Source of the DNA: Calonectria ilicicola
Taxonomy: Eukaryota; Ascomycota; Sordariomycetes; Hypocreales; Nectriaceae
DNA length: 64,000 bases
Assembly (NCBI GenBank): GCA_020809705.1
Contig: CP085827.1
Span: 4,960,001 to 5,024,000 of the forward strand
Reading direction: 5' to 3'
The notes beneath the pieces were generated by a model, which saw only the letters and a list, made by a program, of their open reading frames with translations, had not been told where the DNA came from and searched no databases. Every line of letters begins with the position of its first letter. The stretch's first letter is position 1. The position numbers were made by a program, and so were the translations under genes. Below, piece after piece: positions 55,322 to 64,000 of the stretch.

Positions 55322-55352
55322 CTCCTCGTCCCCGTCCCCGTCCCCGTCCCCT
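55322..55352 (+). repeat. GTCCCC hexamer repeat
   Basis: About four CGTCCC units in a C-rich context. Simple repeat. Confidence 0.75.
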
Positions 55353-55802
55353 CCATCCGTTTACGATACCCACATGGCCGCCCTTGCTCATGTTTCCTTC
55401 ATCGTTGTCGAACCCTTTTGAAATGTAACGGGAATATCAAACTTGCCAAAAAACTGACACAAAACAAGACAGCCGGGCGTCACCATGGACCAATCAAGCA
55501 CCCACACCAATGCCTCCCGGCCTCTTGCTCTTTCTAGCCCTGCCATCCCGCAACCTGCGGGCGTATTGAATCAAATGTCTTATGCAGCTCGTGCCCTGCA
55601 CAGGGGCTTTGTTGTTTTATTTTCTGATAGCTCAACAAAATTAGCAAGATAGCCGAATGCTATCACGAACAGCCGTTGGTTTGTGGCGCAAGCTAACTTG
55701 CAACACTCAATCTCTCTTGAGACTCAGTTATCATAAACTCTGATAAGGCGATAGCGGTGACCTATTGCGTGTGAACAAGGCCGATTTCTCAATTCCAATG
55801 AC

Positions 55803-55860
55803 ACCAACATTAACATTAGGATTAGCATTGGCATTGGCATTGGTATTGACATTGACCCTG
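55803..55860 (+). repeat. CATTGG/CATTAA hexamer repeat
   Basis: About nine imperfect units of the ACATTA / GCATTG type. It reads on the minus strand as an Asn-rich alternation, which is a repeat artefact and not a gene. Confidence 0.8.
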
Positions 55861-58689
55861 CTTCGGTTCTTGGCCAAACTCAACTGTGAATCCGTATTCA
55901 ATGCTGTTAACACACATCTTTTTTTTTGGTCCTGTTTGGATCATCGTCCTGACACATCCCACGGCGAACATGGCAGCAGGGAAGACATGTCTAAGTCCAA
56001 ATTTCAAACTCAATCCTTCCCTCTTGGGACATGATTTCCATTCGTTTGAGGCCCCTTGGATCCGAATCCCTTCCAGCTTGGGATAGAGGGTCTTCCCGCA
56101 GCGATGCAGAAACGTTGCTATCTCGAAATCACATCAGGGACCACTGCCGCCATACTTCTACAAGATTTGATCCTAGATCCATGTCCTGCCTTGCTCCATG
56201 GTGACATTGACCCTCCGCTATCCTCCTTCAGCGAGGTTGCTTACATGCATTCGTGCGTTACACAAACACCTTACACGCACACTCCTTGACGCGTAGGCCA
56301 GAATTGGAAAAGGGCAGAGGCACACGGAAGACAAAAAAAACATGTCAACACCAGGATGCTGTGGTGGTGTTGCCACTTAGGCGAGGAGGCGGAATCCCAG
56401 AATGTCCATGGCCATCTGCAAGTCGTAATCCGACACGAGGATACGACGTCGGCTATCACTCGGTTCACATCATGTCGGCCCCTTGAAATGCACATCGCCC
56501 AAACCTGCAATTGGAAATTTCCCCAAGGCAGCGCTACACATAAAAAAAGTGGTCAAGAAAGCAAAGGTGGGGTAAAAAAAACATCTCAGATTCAAATTCT
56601 TCGTCATTTTGACGCCAACCTCGTCCGTTTTGAGCGCCTTGACCCCGTCCTCCCTTATCCCCAGTATAACAAGGTCGGTAGGTGGTTGGGCGAATGAATT
56701 CTCGATCTTGGAGACAACAACACGCCAAGGGTAAGCGATTAACTTGTTCATCTTATCTCTTTTCTCGCCGATGCAAAACACCCGATCCTACCACTCGGGC
56801 CGCTGAAGAGCCCTGCTCACCGGTCTCCGTCAACCTTGCTCCCACCGATCTAGTTACCGGACCGATGTTGAGATGCTACCGCGCCGAGCTTTTTTTTTTT
56901 AGTCTTCCCCAGGAGGGGCAGTCAGCATCGTGCATTGGGTTCGCACGTCCTAGTTCAAAGTCTATTGACAAGCCTCCCAACACCAAACATAGATGGTATT
57001 GGTGCTCCGCGGTTCCGAAAACGCCATCAACCGGGCAACTCCGGAAGTTGACTACACCACCACTGCTCTCAAATAGCATCACTCCATAAGCCCCGTGCGT
57101 CGTGGTTGCTAACACGCTGACATGTCCCCTTGTCCCGGGCTGCAACATCGGAGGTCAACTCAGGGACGCTTTGGCGCGATGCTTCCGAAGATCTCACTGC
57201 AACCTTGCAATCGTCGGCATCATGATCTTCTCCGAGTCATAGACCGGTGGAGGCAACTAACCAAATACAGCTTACATACCCAGCGAGTAGGAGCAACTGG
57301 ATAATAACTGGCTCGTCATCCAGAAATAGGTGCCTCAGCCAGAAAAGCACACGCTGCATATGCACCTGGATTGAATGCAAAGCGGGTCTCCAGAAGATCG
57401 TCTCCCCATTCCCAGTTGCACAGCATTAGGAGTGCATTCAATCACCAACCACGAACCCGGTTTAACAAGCGTGAAGAAAAGCACGCAAGTGCCAACACCT
57501 TGCTGTACGCATGCACGTTCCTGGCCTAACCTCCTCTGCTTCCTCGGCAGTTCCTCTATTTACGGATCATGCCACCCCATCAACGGCGGGGGTGTTGCTG
57601 CTGCTCACGGTCTGGCCACGATAGGAGACGATGGAGGTTACACCAAACCCACTTCCCAATCGGGCCAGGCATAAGCGATGCAACTCAGCTCGGCATGGAG
57701 TCGAGTCTTGACACTCGCAATTCAACCTACATGTTCTGTATCACCTTGAGGCCAGATTAATCATTGTGGCAATGCCATCGTCCGATCTCGGCTCACGTCG
57801 GGGCTAAGAAAAAAAAAATAGCCCTCATAGAGGCATTATAGTAAGGAGAGAACAATGCATCTTACGCGGAAAATACGACGCCAGAGAGACTACCAGGCAC
57901 CAGCAAGGATCGAGCAAGCACTACTTGTACAGATGGACCTATAAAGCTCCCAGCCACTGCAAGGTAAGACAGACAAGGATGTAAAAGAAATTCCCCGAAA
58001 CCCCTCCTGCCACATTCCCATTATCAAGTTCCTCGATATACGCAGCTTTCGACTTCCCATGCCAAGTCTTAAATTTCTGACCATCTCGACTCTGTTTTTC
58101 TTACTCCTGAGTGAATTATCCCAAAACCAGCTCTTAGTTGATGCAGCGGAACTAGCTCTTACTGTGTTTGCTCAACACAGGTAATATTTGCATGATGTGT
58201 GTAATACTAAAACAAAGTAGCTTATGAAACCTGTTGTTTTCTTTAAGCTGATGCTCTAATTCAGCTCTTCTTGCATCCAAACTTTATTACCGTAGACAAG
58301 CATTCATATTGATTACTCTTTTCGTTGAGCAAATGATCTGATTGTATCTGCTCAATCTGTGGCTCACGGGGCAACTGTCAGTCCAACCCACTTGTATTTC
58401 GTCAACTACACATTGACCATCATTCAACTTGGGCAGCGTATTTTCGATAAACATAGAAAATGTTCTTGAAATCGATATTATATATGGAATCTAGTTTTAT
58501 CAAGCTGACGAGGTGATATTTAAGTAAATGGGCAAATGGTGCTACAGTTGTCATCGGCATTTTCGGGAGATAAGCCATCTATAATCCTTAGGGCAATCTC
58601 TACCTCAGCTTATCTCTATATCTTTCCGTATAATCTCCTAAGCGATAAGATTAACTGATAGATCATCAAAATATACATCTGTAACGAGG

Positions 58690-59330
58690 TAGTTTGCGGC
58701 GATGGAAAATCTGACGCAAACAGCTATGTCTGCTCCAGAAGGGCCATCGTAGAACAGTTAGAGCGGGTACAATTTGTAATTTACGTTGTTTAGAGCGCCA
58801 GAGAGCCACTGAGCGAAAACGTCATTTCTACATAATCACCAGTGCAGGAGAATGCATCCACAGAGCAGGTGTCTGTGCAGGCTATGCCGATATGCGACGA
58901 GAGCTAATATTGATATCCCGAAACCAACGCAACAGACTGGCATAGTTCATACGACAAGGCATTCATCGTGTTAGATAAATGACTATTCGAGGGGCAAGAT
59001 TAGTTTCCAGATGAAAGGTCCCTTGGTATATTTTAGGTGACTGAGGGTCGCCGTGGTTGACGAGGCTTCAGATGGGGCTGCCATTGTCAATGGATCAGTA
59101 GATGCAAACGAGGTAGTTGTTGTGAATTCTTCTATGGTTTTTAGTATCCTTTCGGTGGCGGCGATGGCTGTGCTGGACTCTGTCGTCGCTGGTGTTGGTT
59201 CAGAGTGGGTTGTAGACGCTTAGTGTGTCTGTAGAACTGACAATGAGAGTTGTTGTGTCGGCAACACGAGTCAGAGTAGACGATTACACATACTCGTTTC
59301 GAGTAGTCAACTCTGAATCTGGGAAACTCT
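58690..59330 (-). pseudogene. Decayed Ser/Thr-rich, possibly WSC-domain secreted protein fragment
   Basis: On the minus strand, two offset frames together read as a Ser/Thr-rich linker: SSTLTRVADTTTLIVSSTDT (after a TAA), then, one frame over, THSEPTPATTESSTAIAATE and FTTTTSFASTDPLTMAAPSE. About 100 bases further (near 58960-58895) another frame gives SNTMNALSYELCQSVALVSG then YQY and a TAG, and after it GIACTDTCSVDAFSCTGDY. Cys spacing and the GYQY word recall WSC carbohydrate-binding domains, but stops and frame changes break it. Either a relic of a cell-wall or secreted protein gene, or chance. I am not sure. Confidence 0.25.
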
Positions 59331-61348
59331 AGTCTGCCCAACTGACCTTGGTCATACAAAGGCCTACGCTTGAGAGCAGGACAAGGCACTTTGCGTGCAC
59401 GGCGATGCATTACTGGGTACACAAATTAAAGAATCGGAATGATACAGTGCCCCTACTTGGAAAAACAAGAGACTTGGCAGTAAAAACGGGACCTAAAAGT
59501 GTATGCACTGATGCAAGATTGCTAGGTCTCAACAAAAAAGGAGTAGCTACATCCAGACAAGCTGAGCTAGGCAGACAATTAAAGTAGGAAATAAAGTACG
59601 TGGTCGCTAAACGAGCAACTATTGAACGCCACAACGCCATGAGAACAAGTAGCGTGCGTGGCCCTTGAAGAGGCAAATCCCTTCAAGGCTAGAACAGCTT
59701 GTGGGGTTTTTCACCCAGCTTCCTAGAGGCAAAATAGTCGCTGATCATCAGGAAATCAAGCCAAAAGGCGGGAGATCCACAAGCCATTCCATCCCCAATG
59801 AAGCTCGGCCGAACCCATTTCCCCCCCTGGTCACCTGGATTCCCACATTAATGTGCTAGCAAAGCCTAGGCATCAATCAACGAGTCGTAAAGCGGGACAG
59901 GACTGTCTTGGAAAATTTTTTGCAAGTTGGGGCGCGGGCTTGTGGCTATCCCAAAGCGTGTAGCTGTTTATTGCTCTGGGAGGTGCGTGGCGACAGGGAC
60001 AGCGAGAGATGCAATATCGCAGCCGTCTCAGTTATGAATCATTGACCATGTCGAAGGCAAACTAGCATAGAACCATAAGGGCAATCATGAGGGATTCTAT
60101 GTGCCCGCGTATATGTAGGAATTCATTACATCTATGCCCAATAGCCTACCTTAGGCCGAGATGTCTGCACCATGCTGGTTTAAGTCTCTCATCCTTCTAA
60201 AACGCAGCAACACAGTCGGATTGGCAGGCCTCGACCAGAAATGACACCAGAGTTAAACAAGCTTTCACACCTTGTAATGATTTGGAAAACAATGTTGTGG
60301 TTGTAAAAACTTGGTAGAAGTGCTAGAAATATATCAGCAGAGAGATTGATGAAGCCCCTTGCTAGATAGACCCTGATATTTGATGAGATGATTGAACGCA
60401 TGTCATGCTCCATCTAAAGGACAAATCAACTACTTGGGCTCCGTAAAAACACAGTTCTAGATATCATTGCACTCCTCTCCAAGTCAAAATTTACTTGGAC
60501 AGGTGGTCTCGCCGTTTCATCTTTTCCTGTTGACCCGAACTCCTGTGTTCAGTGCTTGCAGAGACTTGCCTGGTTTACATGGAGTGTTTTTTTACCTATC
60601 CTGATCACTGTCAAGTCATATTTGAGGAGGAATCAAGGTGCTCATCATCTACGAGACACAGAGCAACAGTGTTTTGAGACACTTCCTTCTCCTCGTGGCT
60701 TGTATCAAATTTGAGTTGCAGGACAGTTCCAGCTGACCTCTAGGAACATGTCTCAACCATACTGCATGCATTGTGCATTTACACAGAAGTACCATTAATC
60801 TGGTTTATAATGATGTTTTGTTTCTTTCTTTCTCCCTGTTTAGAATTTATTCCACATCTTTCCAGAATTCATTATCAATGTCTCCCAATAGCCTCGCGCA
60901 CGACATAGACCCCCAAAACCCAGCAATGCTTGGGGAAGAGATCCCAAAGCTTTATTGAAACAACATTGCATCAGCAACTAACAGCTACATTTCACCTATC
61001 GGAATAAAATTTGACACGCGTTCCGGTTCGGTCATTGAAGGTGGCATTTACCTAATACAGCATACGTCAGCAACACCCACTCCCTCCCCCCCTCCTCTAC
61101 GAATTCCGCGCCCCAATGTTGGGGGCCAAGTTATCCACCCCATCATTACTGTCAATGCACCACAAGCCAGAACACGACACGACACAAGAAACATGAGCAA
61201 GCAAGGGAAAATGAAGATCTGAATGGTTTGATTCCCATAGATGACCCATATGACTCCTAGCTATTGAAAGGCAGACCAAATAAATAGAGCGGCCAGCAGA
61301 ATTCCTCTCCCAGTTTTGTTCCAGTGTTCATGATATACACAGCCCTGC

Positions 61349-62480
61349 CTACAATGTACTGCCGCGGTTCGCCAACCGGTCGGCCGCAATATTCCCTGGA
61401 CACTTGTCGTGTCCCTTGACCCATTTGAAGGTCGTGACGCCTCCAGCCTTTGTTCGCTCATCTACCTTTTCCAAAAGCACAACAATGATATCCTTATTCT
61501 TGACGTCCTCGCCCGTCGCCGTCTTCCAGCCCTTGGCCTTCCAGCCTGGTGGCCATTCCGTCACACAACGAATTGCATACCTGCTGTCTGTGAAGATTTC
61601 CACCGACTGCTCCGATGCCACTTGATCGAGTGCCCTCAAAACTGCCATGAGCTCCGCTCGTTGGTTGGTTTGTGGCTCACCTGGTAGCCGTTCACACAAG
61701 TTACGGCTATCTCCCTCACCGAAGAAAACTCCCAGTCCGGCTTGGGCGTCGGCCTGGCCGTTGTTTAGACTGCTTCCATCCGTATAGATCCGAATAAAGC
61801 CTTCTCCGGGCTCTGACTCATACGCAGGCTTCTTTTTTGAAGCCGTCTTGGCCTTTGTCACAGAGGGCGCTGGCACCGAGGTTTCTGGCAGTTTGGGTTC
61901 TGGAGGTTCAATGTCCACAGCCACCTCTCCTAATGCCTCAATGGCTTCGCGGTTGCCATGCTGCTTGATATACCCCACAGCTTCTTTTCGTGTAGCGAAT
62001 CGCTTATACTTGGGTCCCTTGACACCGGTGATGGCTGCTGATGCATCCTCCCATTTTGTGTAGATGCCGGTAGGATTGCCCACGGCTACGGCGTAGAATC
62101 TGTCTGGCTCGTTGGCTGATGGGGCGACTTCTTTGCCCGCCACAAAATCATAAGCATCTTGTCTTGAAAGAAACGATTTGACTGTTGATGAGAAAAACAA
62201 ATTAGCATCATATCCCGATAAAGAAAAAAAAAGACCTAAATAAAAACAAAAGCCATGCTTATGCACCTGATCCATTGCCAGGTTTGGACATTTACTTACA
62301 CACAGCTCCCTTAAACCCCGCCGTTTGCTTCTGACACTCGGGATACGTCAAGTATACACCAGGTACAAACCCAGCTCTGACGGCGTAAAACTTTTGCATG
62401 CCATCTGTTTTCCGCTTCTTAGCCGAGCCCATCGACGCAACCGCCGTCGTGGTGGATGGAGCGCCTCGCTTTCTATTCAT
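61349..62480 (-). CDS. RNH1: Ribonuclease H1 with two hybrid-binding domains
   Basis: Cleaves the RNA strand of RNA:DNA hybrids in the nucleus and possibly mitochondria. Exons on the minus strand are 62480-62300 and 62181-61349 (337 residues). The 118-nt intron (GTAAGT..TCATCAACAG, phase 1) restores FKGAVFKSFLSRQDA inside the first hybrid-binding domain. Two such domains are visible: about residues 29-75 (KFYAVRAGFVPGVYLTYPEC) and 88-134 (RFYAVAVGNPTGIYTKWEDA, KYKRFATRKEAVGYI). A Lys/Pro-rich linker leads to the catalytic domain at about 188-335, with acidic residues D195 (IYTDGSSLNNG), E237 (NQRAELMAVL), D259 (IFTDSRYAI) and D328 (AADRLANRG), plus H318 (KWVKGHDKCPGN). All catalytic positions are present. 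The N-terminus has a basic KKRK that may be a nuclear signal. The ATG at 62480 is the first in frame; a second (MGSAKKRK) is 16 codons later. Confidence 0.95.
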
Positions 62481-63513
62481 GTCGCAATCCAGTCCGTGGG
62501 GGAGGTGGTACTCGGGGTCGGTATTGGCGGGGTGAGGAGAAGGCGTCGTAGGGTGGGAGGAGATAAAGTCGAATACGGCGAGATGGAGATGGAGAGGGCG
62601 TTGCCCGTGGCCTTGGGCCCAGGTCTGCGCTGTCGAGGCTACGAAACGGACGAGCTGGTCGATGGGAGCAGGGTGGATTTCTTGGAGAGCAAAGCTTCGG
62701 GGGCGGCTGGACGGGCCGTTCGCGATAGCCGCACGAGGCTGGAGACGGCGAGCTAAAAGTCAGAGCAGCGGCATGGCGCGAGCAAAAACCAGCTGCGTTG
62801 AGGGCGTCTTGCGACGACGACGAGATCGGCGTTTTATTCGTCGGGCTCGTGGCGGGCAAAGGCGGGTGTGTGCAGACAGGCAAAGTGCAGACGGACAAAG
62901 GGCAGAGCGAGACACGGCGGGACGTTGTGCTGGACGTGGTGGTGGACGACTGGTAGTGAGTGGACTGGTGACCGGGTTGCAGGGTGTGTGGTTGAGGTAG
63001 GTAGGTAGGTAGGTCGGCCGGTATGTGCAGGCCGCCCAAGCTAATAGCTGGTAGGCAGGCAGCAGGTCGCAGCAGCGGGTGGTAGGGAGGGAGGGAGCAC
63101 CGCCCTCCACTTGTGATCCAGGCCAACAAAGAGGGGCAGTGGCCAACCCAGGCCCGGTCAGGGCCCCATGTCCACCCTGCCGCACCGCAATGCCGCGGTT
63201 ATAGAGCCAAAGAGAGGTTTTTCTTTTGTTTTTGTTTATCAATCACCTCAGGTTATTATTGCTTCTTTCACCGAACCGCCTTGGCCTCGCCGTGGAACAA
63301 AGGAAAAATTCTACTTCTTCTCCCTCGACGCCAGGTCGTTCGTTGATCTGCTGATACATCACTCCCCACTCCCATCCGTATAATTGCTTTTCTTCTATCA
63401 CTTCTACCTCCTCCTCCCTTCTCCCTTTTGTAATCATCTCTGCCCAAACTACTTCTGTTACGCAGCCAGCGACCTTCCAGTTCCAACCATTTTTCTGGAG
63501 CACAGAGACCTAT
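62481..63513. other. RNH1 promoter region
   Basis: About 1 kb. GA/GT-rich on the plus strand next to RNH1 (CT-rich on its own strand), with a GTAG tetramer repeat at 62996-63015. Frames on the minus strand (63129-62473) are leader-like Pro/Ser/Arg readings and not convincing genes. Confidence 0.45.
62996..63015 (+). repeat. GGTA tetramer microsatellite
   Basis: About five GGTA units followed by GGTCGG. Simple repeat. Confidence 0.8.
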
Positions 63514-63984
63514 CTAAACTCTCTGCATGTCCTTGAACCAAAGCTCCAGTTGTTGGTAGATCCGAGTGCCCTCCCTTATCAACAAGTCAAAGGCACCCAC
63601 CTGGTCCTGCCGCCCTACCATGCATAATGGCCAATATCGTTTAACACTCAGCACCGTAGCAATATCATATTTCTTCCCAGGCTGTCTTGTCATCGCCTTC
63701 TCTTCGCGTCCGGCTCCTTGCGTAGCACTTGGGAGCAAACGAGTCTCGTGTGAACCTCGGAGGTGGTAATCCTAAACATGAGTGGTGGGGTCAAGAGGAG
63801 GCAGGTCGGGAACGCCCTCGCGCTCCCATTCCCAAGCCATCAAGCTCCAGTTGAGCTCGCGTCTCCAGAATAGTCCCAGTCCTCGTCCACCTCCATCAGG
63901 ACGATCATCTGAGCTCAAGCCTCCACTGCGAGGCATGTGATTGCAAAATACCGCTCTACCCATTCGAGAATGAAGGATTCCCAT
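63514..63984 (-). CDS. Unrecognised coding-like stretch at window edge, interrupted by one TAG
   Basis: Minus strand, one frame throughout. The first part (from 63984, possibly continuing beyond the window in another exon) includes GLGLFWRRELNWSLMAWEWE then REGVPDLPPLDPTTHV and a TAG at 63772-63774. The same frame then continues DYHLRGSHETRLLPSATQG and PGKKYDIATVLSVKRYWPLC, then RQDQVGAFDLLIREGTRIYQ and QLELWFKDMQRV before a stop at 63514. The residue choice looks coding, but I recognise no family. The TAG sits in an acceptor-like CATGTTTAG with a branch-like TTGAC, but I found no good donor in phase upstream. It could therefore be two exons, two genes or a broken gene. Confidence 0.3.
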
Positions 63985-64000
63985 GGAGCAAGATACACAT

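Larger units (their letters stand above)
51903..61348. other. SPT23 leader/promoter and gene-poor region up to RNH1
   Basis: 9.4 kb. The first kilobase is GA-rich on the plus strand (CT-rich on the SPT23 strand) and leader-like. From 53 to 57.8 kb there are short Pro/Arg/Ser/His-rich frames only, with simple repeats near 54457-54500, 55322-55352 and 55803-55860. From about 57.8 to 60.7 kb the sequence becomes AT-richer with many stops; one coding-like decayed stretch is listed separately. No intact gene is supported. Confidence 0.45.

Overview
This window is nuclear DNA of a filamentous ascomycete, most likely a Sordariomycete and probably of the order Hypocreales. The reasons are short GT..AG introns of about 47-146 nt, often with CTAAC/CTGAC-like branch sites; a VeA-type velvet regulator; a PREG/Pho80 cyclin; an opsin-related protein; and a NACHT-WD40 NLR of the kind expanded in these fungi. 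The genus cannot be decided from sequence reading alone.

Layout. 1-4.9 kb: no supported gene. 4.9-7.7 kb: APC15 (+) and BET1 (-), tail to tail. 8.0-16.6 kb: an AT-rich accessory island holding an NLR gene (9256-12080), a broken membrane-protein-like gene (12612-13790) and one copy of a dispersed repeat (about 15958-16212). 17.3-21.2 kb: three minus-strand housekeeping genes, CHZ1 (H2A.Z chaperone), EMC10 (ER membrane complex) and PHO80/preg (phosphate-signalling cyclin). 25.1-28.2 kb: a large armadillo protein of the GID5/Vid28/ARMC8 family. 30.6-31.6 kb: an opsin-related protein without the retinal lysine. 31.6-39.3 kb: a gene desert. 39.3-42.1 kb: veA behind a long ATG-free leader. About 43366-43590: second copy of the dispersed repeat. 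44.4-45.8 kb: an unrecognised RS-rich nuclear-type protein. 47.6-51.9 kb: a membrane-tethered SPT23/MGA2 transcription factor with an unusual leader. 52.9-61.3 kb: a second desert with one decayed Ser/Thr-rich/WSC-like fragment. 61.3-62.5 kb: RNase H1. The last 500 bp hold an unrecognised coding-like stretch on the minus strand.

How the genes fit together. The core genes serve unrelated housekeeping roles (cell cycle, ER-Golgi traffic, chromatin, ER insertion, phosphate sensing, ubiquitin ligase, RNA:DNA hybrid removal), and there is no secondary-metabolite cluster. Two global regulators, veA and SPT23/MGA2, are each flanked by about 8-9 kb of apparently non-coding DNA and have leaders nearly free of upstream ATGs, which suggests regulation at the leader or promoter. 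The most distinctive element is the NLR: its N-terminus carries a motif resembling HET-s-type amyloid repeats, which would make it a candidate amyloid-signalling cell-death receptor, but no matching effector gene is visible next to it. All exon structures given are manual readings of splice signals and reading frames and have not been checked against transcripts or databases.
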